Of a DNA stretch of 64,000 nucleotides, positions 24,501 to 37,204 are shown one piece after another; the first letter of the stretch is position 1; each line of letters opens with the position of its first letter. Origin of the DNA: Paraspadella gotoi. Taxonomy: Eukaryota; Chaetognatha. The notes under the pieces are model-generated. The model was not told the DNA's origin and did not search any database. It saw nothing but the letters and a program-made list of their open reading frames with translations. The stretch is from the NCBI GenBank assembly GCA_051294375.1, contig CM119263.1:15974532-16038531 (forward strand). The letters run 5' to 3'. A program made the translations under genes and the position numbers.

Positions 24501-25671
24501 TATGGTTGACCCGGCGAAAAAATCTCCGCAGGGTTAGCATCGATTTTGGCGCCCTTCCACTTTATGGACTGGTAGAGAGCGGAGGAGGAGAGAAGAAGAG
24601 AGAGAGAGAGAGAGAGAGCAGAGAGAGAGAGAGAGAGAGAAGAGAGAGAGAAGAGAGAGAAGAGGGAGAAGACCAACGAAAATGGTTCAAAAAACCGGAC
24701 AGTTCCAACCGAGCCGGTTGATTCTCGCTTCACGAACTGTCAACTTTTACCGATGAGCGACGAAAGAAAAGAGGGAGGGAGCACAAAACGCCAAGCCCCG
24801 CGTGACACTGCCGACGTCCTGCGCGCCCGGTGGTGCCAAAGAAAAACAAAAGACATTTTGGTCAGTTTTGACGAAAGTCGAGATCGAAACGACGAAAAAA
24901 AAGGAAAAAGGGAAAGAAAAGAGAAAGAAAAAAAAAAGCATAAAAGCCATCGTCGCATCGGAGTGACGTGCGTTTCCTGTCGTACCGTTTTAGTGGGAAG
25001 ACATCGTTCGTCTATGCTATGAGAGACGCACTACACATGACCGCGCTTCCGATGAACTCCTCAAATTCCTTCGAGCAAATAGACCAAAAAGAAAAATTTC
25101 CAGCGAGAGATAAACGCATGTTTCCCAAATTTGGTTTAGATTGACGGAAATGTCAAAAAAACATCTTCTTTTGCAGTAAAATGTGACAACCTCAATCGAC
25201 ACAAAGTTTAGCTATGGATAACGCACGCAATTATCTCTCGACTCTTTAAATCGAATGTAAGAACAAAGAGAAAAACCAAAAAAGGGAAAAAAGAACAGAA
25301 AAGAAAACAAAGCATGAAAAAAAATGAGGAGAAAAAAAATACAAACAAACCGGAAGTTTAGGCGAAGAAAAAGGGACTGAAAGAAAAACCCGACCGAGTA
25401 CGAAAGTAAAAAAGGGGAAATAAAAGGAAGAACCCAGCTGGGTATTTCAGACACCTGCTTTTTGTGAGTAGCCAGTAGCAACCGGAAATTTTCTCACGAC
25501 TCTAATCAATCTACCCTCCTTTTTTATTTTAATATTTTTTTAGTAAAAAATTGTGTTCCCCGATATTTTCAGACCACATTATATTTTCTTCTTTAGTTCC
25601 TTTATTTACTGGAAATTATTGTTCTATTCTCTTTAACGATTCTTTTACTCTTTCCTTCTCTTGTCACCTTC

Positions 25672-25814
25672 TCTCTCTCTCCCTCTTCTCTCTCTACTCT
25701 CTCTCTCTCTCTCTCTCCTCTCTCTACTCTCTCCTCATCTCTCTCTCTCTCTCTCTTCTCTCTCCTCTCTTTCTCTCTCTCTCTCTTCTCTCTCTCTCTT
25801 TCTCTCTCTCTCTC
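25672..25814 (+). repeat. CT tract at the copy 2/copy 3 fold-back
   Basis: The sequence left of this tract is the reverse complement of 9640-9790, and the sequence right of 25855 is the forward form of the same segment, so the orientation flips across the tract. AAAATATTTTTCGGAGAAAG follows it. Confidence 0.85.
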
Positions 25815-25854
25815 AAAAATATTTTTCGGAGAAAGACAATATTTTTGAGAGAAA

Positions 25855-26798
25855 AAGACGTAAAAATCGTAAAGAGAATAGACAAATAAATTTCCCAGTT
25901 AAATAAAGAACTAAAGAAGAAAATATATGTGGTCTGAAATATCGGGGAACAAACAATTTTTTACTAAAAAAAAATAAATAAAAAAAGGAGAGCGAAAGAT
26001 TGATTAGAGTCGTGAGAAAATTTCCGTTGCTATGGCTACTCACAAAAGCGCGTCTGAAAACCCAGCTGGGTTTTCCTTTTATTTTCCCCTTTTTACTTTC
26101 GATACTCGTCGGGTTTTTCTTTCGTTCCTTTTTTCTTCGCTAAACTTCCGGTTTCGTTTGTATTTTTTTTTCTCCCATTTTTTTTCATCTTTGTTTTCTT
26201 CTTCTTGTTTTTCCCTTTTTCGTTTTCTCTTTTGTTCTTCATTCGATTTAAAGAGTCGAGGATAATTGCGTCGTTGTTATCCATAGCTAACTTTGTCGAT
26301 GAGGTTGTCACATTTTACTCAAAAGAAGATGTTTTTTGACATTTCCGTCATCTTGAACCAAATTTGGACATGTTTATCTCTCGCTGGAATTTTTCTTTTT
26401 GGTCTATTGCTCGAAAGGAATTTGAGGAGTTCATCGGAAGCGCGGTCATGTGATGCGTCTTCATACATACGACCAACGATGTCTTCCCAACTAGCAACTA
26501 CGACAGGAAACACGCACAGATTTCACTCGATCGACGATGGCTTTCTTGCTTTTTTTTTTTCTTTTCTCTTTTCTTTTCCCTTTTTCCTTTTTTCGTCGTC
26601 GTCTCGACATCTCGTCAAAACTGACCAAATGTCTTTTGTTTTTCTTTGGCACCACCGGGCGGCAGTGTGCACCGGGCGGCCTTTGACGGTTTGGCTCCCT
26701 CCCTCTTTTCTTTCGTCGCTCATCGGTAAAGTTGACATTTAGTGGAAGCCGAGAAGTCACCGGCTCGTTGGAACTTCCGGTTTCTTGAACCATCGTTG
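25855..26798 (+). repeat. 8-kb repeated unit, copy 3 (+, partial)
   Basis: This matches 9641-10620 with many small indels and ends at a 25-N gap at CCATCGTTG, the bases that precede the CT tract in copy 1. Confidence 0.85.
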
Positions 26799-26823
26799 NN
26801 NNNNNNNNNNNNNNNNNNNNNNN
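26799..26823. other. Assembly gap, 25 N
   Basis: A placeholder gap between unit copy 3 and the retroelement fragment. Confidence 0.99.
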
Positions 26824-27905
26824 GCTTGAAGCTTAGGTCGCGATGGGCAGGCGAGCACGCATGGCCATCGCGGCGGGATCAACGAGAATAAAGGTGCCGC
26901 CGTCGACCTAGCCAATGGCGGCCGTCGGTTGCATGCCTTAACGCGGATGGAGAAAGCTGTCGAGGTGAATCGGCGAGATTGGCGCGGGGCACAGCGTTCA
27001 AAGCTGCGTCTGGCCCCCGCGGCGCCGTTTCCCGATGACAGTCTCCTTCTTTTCGCGCGCTCGCTTTTTCCTGGCGCAGCCCTCGTTCGCAATCGATAGG
27101 CGGCGTCGCCCGAATCTTAAATGCCATGCGGCAGATTTGCTTCAGCCGGGCAAGTTAGGAGGTCGAACGGGGTCCGTCGACGGCGCGCTGCCGGCGCTCT
27201 GTGGCGCCAGCTGTTGGTGGGACGGCTCTGATTGCGGCGTTGACTCTGTACGGCGGTTGAGCGGCGTCCGTTTTCGTTATCCGAAAGTCGCTGATCGACG
27301 CGTCGGCGTTCTGATCGAGTGTAGCCTGCGTGGAATCTGTTCGACAGTAAGGTTGCCGCGAGAGTTTTGGCTGCCTATCGCGTTGATAAAATTGTCGGCG
27401 GCGTCAGCTAACTGCGCCGCCGTCCAATCATCAGCTTTGTCCTCGAGGGAATCTCCTGATTTTCGAGAGGGAAGGCCGCGGATGACCGTCTCCTTTTTAA
27501 CGTCGTCATAGTTACCTCCTTAATCTCTTCCTCGAGGCGTGCCAATATGTTGAGATGGGTCGTAATCCAGTCGCGGGTAAAACCGTCGAGGGATTAGGCG
27601 CGCCGCTTGTTGCGCCGAGTCGATCCCCGTATTCCTTACGGAAGATAGGCGATGGAAATGCTGTCCAGTTTTTCCTCCGAAGGTTCGCCGCTAAAAGAAA
27701 AGCATTAATGCGTGATTGACGTCCACGGGCTGATTCTTGCACTCCAAGTGTGCGAAATTTCTCCGTGAAATCCCTATATATTTGCGCGGATAAAGGCGGC
27801 TTCTGTTCTCCTTATCCAAATGTCGCATGTGTTTTTTGGGCATCGAAGCGCCGGTAGCTCTGGCTTTCCTTTTCTTCTCCAGGGTGCTTTTAGAGGCTGA
27901 ACAGC
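26824..27905 (-). mobile_element. Broken LTR-retrotransposon gag-like fragment (probably Ty3/gypsy class)
   Basis: This GC-rich insert is unlike its AT-rich, CT/GA-rich neighbours. Read on the minus strand through several frameshifts it gives, in order: an N-terminal part with LLAANLRRKNW and DWITTHLNILARLEEE; around 27385-27445 the string DDWTAAQLADAADNFINAI, like the LA..AD segment near the end of Ty3-type Gag; around 27085-27145 WHLRFGRR and ERG in neighbouring frames, resembling the short H-RFG-C-C region after Gag; and at 26844-26908 FILVDPAAM, where a retropepsin would have a D-T/S-G triad. The triad is not intact. No LTRs, primer-binding site or reverse transcriptase were found. The element is a dead fragment; the class is my inference from pattern resemblance. 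Confidence 0.45.
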
Positions 27906-28140
27906 TAAGGCGGAGCGAAAAAGAAGGAATACAAGAAACGTGAAATAATAATATAATTATATTATATAATAAAATAATATAGAATATTAAAAAAGAGGAA
28001 AGAAGAAGAAAGATAAAATGGGAGGGAAGTTAATGGAAGGAATTATAGATTACAAACAGTAGGGAGATGAAAAATAAGGAAAGATAAATACAATGAAGAA
28101 CTATTCAGGTAATAAGCCTAATTTTTGGATGACGAGTAAT
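27906..28140. other. AT-rich junction sequence
   Basis: AT-rich, A-rich sequence between the retroelement fragment and unit copy 4; no gene or repeat family was recognised. Confidence 0.5.
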
Positions 28141-28725
28141 AACCGGTTAATAATAATAATAAATAATAATAATAAATAATTAATAATAATAATAAATAAT
28201 AATAAGTAATAATAATAATAGATAATGAATAATATAACTTATTACCGGCATAGAATGGCAGAAACAAGCGAATGTGTGGGTCTCCAGACCTTTGATTTCT
28301 GAGGAGCTTGGTAGCAATGAGTCGATTTTTTTTTAACTGATTTGGGATTTAGTTTAGTGTTTACCGGTTATCATTCCCAAGCGCCTTGCATAGGAGACGC
28401 TCATGGCTAAAATTTGCATGAAGGCAATGTTACCGATGGAAATAGAGGAGAAAATGCCCAGTGTTATAAATCGGAAATCACGAACGACTGAATGAGAATT
28501 AAAATATATATTTTATTTGATTCTTTCCCGACTAAGAAACCAATTGGCTTCCTTCCGAGGATTAAGCCTATTCCAGTCAAAAAACAAAAAAAAAACATAA
28601 AACAAATCATTCGCCTGAATTATCAATTCGTCTTCGCCTCCCAGGAATAAATCCTCTCTCTCTCTTCTCCCCTCCTTCGATCCGCGATGCTCATTAGTCG
28701 CTCGCCCAACAACTTTTTTTTTTTA

Positions 28726-29336
28726 GTTGCGCGCGGAGTATTCGGCCGAGCCAACTCTATAAGTACTTATTCGTCGGTCTGTCGTCGGTCGGCATTTGTC
28801 TGTCTGTCCGTCGCGTTCCATGTCCCACTTACGCTAAAATGCATATAATTCGCCCTATTAGTTTGATACGTTTCATTTGTTAATGAACAAGAAAAAAACC
28901 ATCAAATCTATGGACTGCTTAGCGACGGCCTTCAGAAATCCTAAAACTAAAGGAATAAAAACTTCGATGCAGTGCATGTTATCAAATTACAGGAGTGAAT
29001 ATTTTCCAATACACAATTGAAACATTCTTTTGAAATATTTCCAACATTATTATAGCGGGAAGCAAGGTACTTTCTGGAGGTAAAAATAAACGGAGACTGT
29101 GAGTGAGTCTTGATTGAAAGCTGCAGGGATTAGGCATAACATTACTTTGTAATAGTGATAGAGGCCCTTAAGATTAAAGTATAGCTTATTTATCAAATGA
29201 ATGGGATATATTTTCATATTGCGTTACCAATTTCATACAAGGGCATTAAAGAAAGTTTATTTACTCCACGTATGTCATTTCTTATCATAGATCATCAAGG
29301 GAAATACACGTAAAAATAAAGTCACTGCGGCGCAAC
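28726..29336 (-). mobile_element. Long TIR element, unit copy 4
   Basis: The counterpart of 13737-14339 in reverse. GCGGCGCAAC at 29327-29336 is intact; the other end reads GTTGCGCGCGGAG. Confidence 0.55.
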
Positions 29337-32300
29337 ACATTGTAATCCACACGTTCTGTTTTCATGAACTTTCTTCTCCTTGTATTTTCCTCCCATTTTC
29401 TTCTTTATTCTTCTCTTCGTTTTCCTCCGTCACGAAATTATTAATGACACTTTTTTTTTCTCGACGTATTAAAATTTTTAAAAGTTTCAATTTGGAGCCA
29501 ATCTCGATTGCCGCTCTTCTGTCCGTCGGAATTTTCTCTCATTTTTAAAAAATATTATATTATTCCACGGACATCATTGTTAATTCGAAAGCGGATTTAT
29601 AATATGATCGATTTGGTGAGGAATCAAAGTATGGATTAATAGCGGGGAGAAAAAAAACCGAGAGAATGATAGACTAAAGGGAGATGGAATTAGAACGATG
29701 AGGAAAGGAAAAAAAATTAGGGAATCGGAGGAAGGATGAAAAGAAATGAAGAAGGGAAAAATCATGGGCGACCAAGAGCTAAAAAAGACAAAGCAAAAAG
29801 CCGCAGAGAGTTGAACTTGAAGCGAAAAAAAAAAACAAAAACAAAACCTAAAAAGGCAAAGAAAAGTTAGGCCAAAGTTGAAAAAACTATAAAAGAAAAA
29901 AAAAAAAAGGGAAAAGACAAAAAAAAAAGCACAAAAGTCATTAAAAGGAGTAAATAACCAGGACAGACGACCGTGAAACTCCTTTTGGTAGTGGGGCGGA
30001 GGATAAATCGGAGGGTTCCAGAACTAGACTTCGGGGCAAAGTAGGAGTGACGAAAGGAAGGGGGTGTGTGCCTTCGCGTCGCCCCAGTTTTATTTAGCGA
30101 ACACCCAGAAATACTGAAGGGCGGGAAAAAAAAAGTATCGGGATTCACGCGACATTCGGTCGAATCGGGAACAATTGGACCGCCGAAAGGGAAAAAAAAA
30201 ACGAGTCATGTGGAAGTAGAGAAAAAAAAGGAATGAGAAGGAAAAAAGAAATAGCGAGCGGCGCCAAGAAGAAATAAATTTGCGACTTTTTTTCCAAAAA
30301 AATAAGAGCAGAGCGCACTTCTATTACAGTTGAGAATTAAAGTTTTTTAATTAAACGATTATTTAGTGCAGGATGCGAACAAACGATTAAAGTAAGAAAC
30401 CGAAATTATATATTATTTCTGTAATTCTCGAGCTTCGATTCCACAATTCAAATCCCGTTAGGCTTAAAGGTTCTCGTTCACTACGTTTAAGACCCGACAG
30501 ATAGAAGATGAAGAGAGAGAGAGGAGAGACATAAAAGACGGTTCTCGCTCTCAGCAAATCAACTCTCATCTTCTTCTCTTTCTCTCTCTTCCTCTCTCTC
30601 TCTCCCTCTTACTCTCTCTCTCGTTCTCTCTCTCCTCTCTCTCTCTCTCTCACCCTGCCCTGCCTCTTCTTTCTCCTTCTTCGGCTCTCTCTACTCGCGT
30701 GCCCTATTGAAATCCGCCATAGAGAGGCAGAGAATATTTCTCTGGGTTCAAAGCACGACGATGCTAAAGAGGGCGCATCTTGATCGGACGAGCGTTCTGG
30801 CCCGTTGACGTCCGGAAAAAATGATGAGCGGGCGTTGACGTTAACAAATAAGCTTTTGGGAATGGCGAGATATATGGTCGCTGTGCAGCGGCCTGAAACG
30901 CGAGGCGGAATTCGATGCGGAATTTCATATGAATTGCACTATGTGATAAACGTTTAGATTGCAAATCGGCCCGACATGGACACAAAGAATCTCAATCTTT
31001 TTTTTTTTCTTTTATCAGCGGAAAATGTGAGAGAACTCGAAACGTATGCCCAAAAAAAAAAAACAAATTAGGCGATGCGTTTAAAAAAGAAGTAAGCGAC
31101 GATAAAAAGTCTAAAATGTTCGAAACGCGGATTCTTGACGCGTTGGACGGTTTGGCCATTGAACGAACGCTGACGCAGCAATCGCCAACCAATTGCACGT
31201 CAAGCAGCACAAAGAGCAAAAAAAAAAAAAAAAAGAAAATGAAAAAAGTATTAAAAACAAGGCAAAGATTGCAGACAGCTTTTTTTAAACCCTTTCGTAT
31301 TCATCAGAGCTATAAATAAGTCGGAAAACGCTGAACATACTTAACCGGTTGCGACTGACGGGCAAATCACGTTACTTCCACCACCATTCGTTCGAGTTGA
31401 ATTCCTTAGAAATACAGAATTTCTCCAATAAATCACGCCGAACCACAAACATCATCACGATCAACCAAAGATGATCCTAAATCGCAGCTTCATTCGCTCC
31501 CGTCCCGAACAACGAAAGAATAATGAAAAGAATATAATGAGCGACGATTAAAATCTCCTAAAAACATTTGGAAGAAAGTTTAAACACAGGCCAGGCGGAA
31601 CGCCCTCTCTCTTCCTCTCGCTGCTGCGCCAATTCTAGTCTCATAACAGATTTGGCTACAGTCCTTGGATTTAGACTCTTCCTTGATTTCATTTCCTCAT
31701 GTTTTGCCTTTCGCAGAATTCCTCATCTTCTCCATCCCATTTCATCACGTGCGTTTGATTTACAACATTCAAGAAATTTGTCTTATTAGCATGAATCATG
31801 CTGCCACGTTCGCCTCTCAGCAGTTCCGCCACCTCATGCGCTCAGCTCCGCTTTCGCTTTGATGAGAATGCGAATCGCGTTTGGCAACGAAGACTCACTT
31901 TAGCTTTCAACGTTAGTCTTGCGAACGTCCGACACGAAGAAGAGGGACGACGAAACGACGACTGACGACGAGGACGACCATGGAAAAATTTTAAGTGAAT
32001 ATCGACAGGGAATTTATCGAAAACAACAAACGAAAGACGAAAGAAAAAATGACGAGGCAGAATTGTCGATAAAAATAGACCGGAGAATAACACGAAGAAC
32101 AGAACAAATAGTAAAACAAACAAAGAAACAAAATACCAAAAAAAAAGATGGGCACGTAATAAAGAATGTATGGAAAAGAAACTGAGAACAAAACGAAAGT
32201 TGAGGTGAAGAAGAGGATATGACGAAGGATCGACAACGTGAAATATAAAACGCAGTGAATTTTATGGTTGACCGCAAAAAATCTCCGGTCAGGTCGAGCA

Positions 32301-32364
32301 TCGATTTTTGGCGCCTTTCCACTTTATGGCTGGGGTGAGGAGGAAGACAGGGTTGAAGAAGAAG

Positions 32365-32368
32365 AAGC

Positions 32369-32415
<47 letters not shown>

Positions 32416-32440
32416 AGAGAGAGAAGAGAGAGGAGAGACC
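32365..32440 (+). repeat. GA tract at the copy 4/copy 5 fold-back
   Basis: The sequence to the left runs in reverse unit orientation (matching 10740 down to 10620). From TTTAATATTTCACGTTG at 32450 it runs forward, matching 10834 onward. The flip therefore falls within or just after this purine tract. Confidence 0.85.
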
Positions 32441-33967
32441 AACGAAATGTTTAATATTTCACGTTGTCGATCTTCGTCATCATCCTCTTCTTCACCCAAA
32501 CATTCGCTTTTGTTCTCAGTTTCTTTTCCATACATTCTTTATTCGTGCCATCTTTTTTTTTTGATTGTTTGTTTGTTTGTTTGTTTCCTACTATTTTCTT
32601 TCTCTCGTGTATTCCGTCTATTTTATCGACATATATCTGCCTCGTCATTTTTCTTCGTCTTCGTTGTTTTCGATAAAATTCCCTGTCGATATTCACTTAA
32701 ATTTTTCATGGTCGTCCTCGTCGTTCGTCGTCTCTCGTCGTCCCTCTTCTTCGGTCGGACGTTGCCAAGACAACGGTGAAAGCTAAAGGTCTCGTTGCCA
32801 AACGCGATTCGCATCTCCATCAAAGCGAAAGCGGAGCGAGCGCAGAGTGGCGAACGCGAGAGGCGAACGGCAGCATGATTCATGCAAATGACAAATCTTG
32901 AATGTATGTAAATCAACGCACGTGATGAAAATGGGAATGGAGAAGAGCGAATTCTCGAAAGGCAAAACAGAGAAATGAAATGCAAGGAAGAGTCAAATCC
33001 AAGGACTAAGCAGCAAATCTGTTACTAGAACTAGATTGCGCACGCGAGAGGAAGAGAGAGGGCGTTCCGCCTGCCTGTTTAACTTTCTCCAAATGTTTTT
33101 TAGGAGATTTAAATCGTCGGCATCATTATTCTTTTCATTTTCTTTCGTTGTTCGGGACGGGAAGCGAATGAGGCGCGATTAGGAATCATCTTTGGTTCAT
33201 TCGATGATCGTTTGTCGGTCGGTGATTTATTGGAGAAATTCCTGCATTTCTAAGGAATTAAACTCGGAACGAATGGTGTGAAAGTAACGTGATTTGCCGT
33301 CGAGTCACCGGTTAAGTATGTTCAGCCGTTTTCCGACTTATTTATAGCTCCATGAATACGAAAAGCGGTTAAAAAAAGCTGTCGCAATCTTTGCCTGTTT
33401 TTATACTTTTTTTCTTTTCTTTTTTTTTTTTTTTTGCTTCTTTGCTGGCTGACGTGCAATTTGGTTTGGCGATTGCGCTCGCGTCGTTCAATGGCACAAA
33501 ACGTCAACGCGTCAAGAATCCGCGTTTCGACATTTAGACTTTTTAGTCGCTTACTTCTTTTTTAAACCATCGCTAACTTTGTTTTTTTTGCATCAACGTT
33601 CGATTCTCTACATTTTCGCTGAAAAGAAAAAAAAAAAAGATTGAGATTCTTTTGTGTCATCGTCGGGCGATTTGCAATCTAAACGTTTACCAATAAGTGG
33701 AATTCAATATGAAATCCGCATCGATCCGCCTCGCGTTTCAGGCCGCAGCCAGCGACCATATATCTCGCCATTCCCAAAAGCTTATTTGTTAACGTCAACG
33801 CCCGCCACATTTTTCGACGTCAGGGCCACAAACGCTCCTCCGTCAAGGATGCGCCCTCTTTAGCATCGTCGTCTTTGAACCCAGAGAAATAATTCTCTGC
33901 CTCCTCTATGGCGGATTTCAAGGGCACTGGAAGGAGAAGCGAGAAAAAAGAAGAGGCAGGCAGGGGT

Positions 33968-33996
33968 GCAGAGAGAGAGAGAGAGAGAAGAGAGAA

Positions 33997-34053
<57 letters not shown>

Positions 34054-34060
34054 AGAGAGG
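33968..34060 (+). repeat. GA-rich microsatellite in unit copy 5
   Basis: (GA)n with AAG interruptions; counterpart of 12405-12492. Confidence 0.9.
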
Positions 34061-35264
34061 ACGTGATTGCGAGAAGCGAGACGTTTCTGTCTCTTCTCTC
34101 TCTCTCACTCTCTCTCTATCTCTGTCGGGTTAAACTAGTGAACGAGAACCTTTAAGGCCTAACGGGCATTGAATTGGAATCGAAGCTCAGAATTAACAGG
34201 AATAATATATAATTTACGTTTCTTAGCTTTAATCGTTTGTTCCATCTAGCACTAAATAAATCGTTAATTAAAAAAAACTTTAATTCTCAACTTAATAGAA
34301 GTGCGTCTGCTCTTATTTTTTGAAAAAAAAAGTCGAATTTATTTCTCTTGCCGCCGCTCGCTATTCCTTTTTTCCTTCTCATTCCTTTTTTTTTCTCTAT
34401 TCCACATGGACTCGTTTTTTTTTCCCTTTCGCGTCCATTGTTCCCGATCTCCGACCAAATGTCGCGTGAATCCCGACTACTTTTTTTTCCCCCTTCAGTA
34501 TTTCTGGGTGTTCGCTAAATAAAACTGGGCCGACCGCGAAGGCACCACCCCCTTCCTTTCGACCCCACTTTGCCCCCGAGGTCTAGTTTGGACCCTCCGA
34601 GTTTATCCTCCGCCCCCCTACCAAAAAGGAGTTTCAACGGTCCGTCTGTCTGGTTATTACTCCTTTTAATACTTTGGCCTTTTTTTTTGTCTTTTTCCCT
34701 TTTTTTTTTTTCTTTTCTTAGTTTTCTCACCTTTCGCCTCACTTTTCTTTGCCTTTTTAGGTTTTTTGTTTTTGTTTTTTTCGCTTCAAGTTCACTTCGG
34801 CTTTTTCTTTGTCCTTTTTTAGCCTCTTGGTCGCCATGTTTTCCCTTCTTCATTTCTTTTCATCCTTCCTCCCGATCTCCCTAATTTCTTTCCTTTCCTC
34901 ATCGTTCCTAATTCCATCTCCCTTTAGTCTATCATTCTCCTCGGTTTTTTTCTCCCCCGCATTAATCCCATCTTGATTCCTCACCAAATCGACATCATAA
35001 TTAAAATCCGCTTTCGAATTAACAAATGATTCCGTGGAATAATAATATTTTTTAAAAATGAGAGAAATTCCGACGGGACAGGAAAGCGGCAACGAGATTG
35101 GCTCCAATTGAAACTTTAAAAAAATATTTAAAATCGTCGAGAAAAAAAAAGTTCATTAATAATTCGTGACGGAGGAAAAACAAGAGAAGAAATTAAAAGA
35201 AGAAAATGGGAGGAAAAACAAGGAGAAGAAGATTCATGAAAAACAAGAACGGTGATTACAATGT

Positions 35265-35857
35265 GTTGCGCCGCAGTGACTTTATTTTTACGTGTATTTC
35301 CCTTTGATCTCATGATAAGAAATGACATAACGTGAGTAAAAAACTTTCTTATCCCTTGTATGAAATTGGTACAACCAATATGAAAATTATCCATTCATTT
35401 GATAAATAAGCTATCTTTATCTTTAAGGCCTCTATCACTATTACAAGATAATGTTATAGCAAATCCCTGCAAGCTTTCAATCAAGACTCACTCACAGTCT
35501 CGTTTATTTACTCCCAGAGTACCTTGCTTCCCTATCAATAATGTGGAAAATATTTCAAAGAATGTTTCAATTGTATGAAAATATCACTCCTGTATTTATA
35601 ACATGCACTGCATCGAGTCTTTTATTCCTTATAGTTTTAGGATTTCCTGAAGGCGTCGCTAGCAGTCCCTAGATTTGATGGTTTTTTTCTGTCTTAACAA
35701 ATGAGCTATCAACTATAGGCGAATTATATGCATTTTAAGCGTAAGTGGGACAGACCGACGGACAGACATGCCGACCGACAGACAGACAAATCGACCGACC
35801 GACAGACCGACCGAAAAGTAACTTATAGAGTTGCTCGGCGAATACTCGCGGCGCAAC
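35265..35857 (+). mobile_element. Long TIR element with both termini intact
   Basis: It begins GTTGCGCCGCAGT and ends ACTCGCGGCGCAAC, giving a perfect 10-bp terminal inverted repeat (13-14 bp with one extra base). Length is 593 bp. A GACC/GACA minisatellite fills about 35750-35815, and an R1 segment lies in reverse at about 35345-35450. There is no coding sequence. An internally deleted relative lies at 58374-58642. The family is unassigned. Confidence 0.65.
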
Positions 35858-36350
35858 TAAAAAAAAACAAGTTTGTTGAGGCAGAGCGACTAATGAGCAT
35901 CGCGGATCGAAGGAGGGGAAGAGAGAGAGAGAGGATTTATTCCTGGGAGGCGAAGACGAATTGATAATTAGGCGACGTTTGTTTTTATTTTTTGTTTTTT
36001 GTTTTGACTGAGAATAGGCTTAATCCTCGGAAGGAAGCCAATTGGTTTCTTACGTCGGGAAAGAATCAAAAAAATATATATTTTAAATTTCTTCAGTCGT
36101 TCGTGATTTCCATGGTTATAACACTGGCATTTTCTCCTCTATTTCCATCGGTAACCATTGCCTTCATGCAAATTTAGCCATGAGCCAGTCTCCTATGCCA
36201 AGGCGCTTGGGAATGATAACCGGTAAACACTAAACATCAAACCCAAATCAGTTAAAAAAAAATCGACTCATTCCACCAAAGCTCCCTCAGAAAAAAAGGA
36301 TCTGAGACCCACACATCGCTGTTTCTCCATTCTATGCCGGTAATAAGTAT

Positions 36351-36370
36351 TATTATTATTATTATTATTC

Positions 36371-36442
<72 letters not shown>
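36351..36442 (+). repeat. (ATT)n microsatellite in unit copy 5
   Basis: A nearly pure ATT array, longer and purer than its counterpart in copy 1. Confidence 0.95.
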
Positions 36443-36444
<2 letters not shown>

Positions 36445-36717
36445 CGTTAGATACTTTTTTTATAATTTGAATAGAGCGGCCCTGTAACACAGGGCTTCTC
36501 TCTTCCAGCGAAGATAAATGATTCGAGGAAAACCGTGATTCCGTCGCCGCGAAATTCAACGCCGGAATTTGTCAACACGGCGCGATCGCGTGAAGAAGAG
36601 GCGCTAATTAGGGGAGGGAGAGGGCGCTGTTTGTTTGCGTGCGTGCGACTGTTTTTATGTTATTTTTTTTGGGAGGAGGGGAAAATATTTTTTTTCAACT
36701 ATGATGTAAAAAAATTA

Positions 36718-36835
<118 letters not shown>

Positions 36836-37204
36836 ATTAAGAAAGAAAGAAAGTAAAAAAATAGAGAAAGAAAGATTAAAACGAAAAATGAGAGTGAACA
36901 ACTTCAGAGTCGTCGACGTATCTTTATTGCCGACGCCCTTTTGCTCATTGTCTATTCAGGCAAGGCTAAAAATACAACGGGAAAGATAGAGAGACAGATC
37001 GAGATAGACGGGGGGACGCCGGGGACGGGTTAAGGTATGAACGCCCTGGTGGGTTAGGGGGTGAACCCTTTTGCTCTGCAGATGGTGTCTGTACTCTGTA
37101 GAATTTTTTGCTCCCAGCCACCCTTTGCCTTTGCTTCTCCCCTTAAACCCTCCAACGAAAAGGGAAGCGGAACTCCCGGCTAAAAGCCTCGACGCCGATT
37201 GGAA

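Larger units (their letters stand above)
17939..25850 (-). repeat. 8-kb repeated unit, copy 2 (-)
   Basis: This is the reverse complement of copy 1. 17939-20394 is the exact mirror of the left arm; beyond that the match continues to about 25850 with frequent small indels. It holds a TIR element at 20986-21591, a CpG-rich patch near 22970-23225 and CT tracts near 22810-22910 and 25672-25814. After the last CT tract the orientation flips back. Confidence 0.85.
28141..32445 (-). repeat. 8-kb repeated unit, copy 4 (-, partial)
   Basis: The reverse complement of about 10620-14920 of copy 1, starting in the AAT microsatellite and ending in a GA tract. It has the same landmarks in reverse order, including a TIR element at 28726-29336 and the CpG-rich patch at about 30712-30980, with many small indels. 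Confidence 0.85.

Noticed and set aside
20394-25850. Right arm as an independent gene cluster
   Set aside because: It is the reverse complement of 9.4-14.9 kb with indels, not new sequence.
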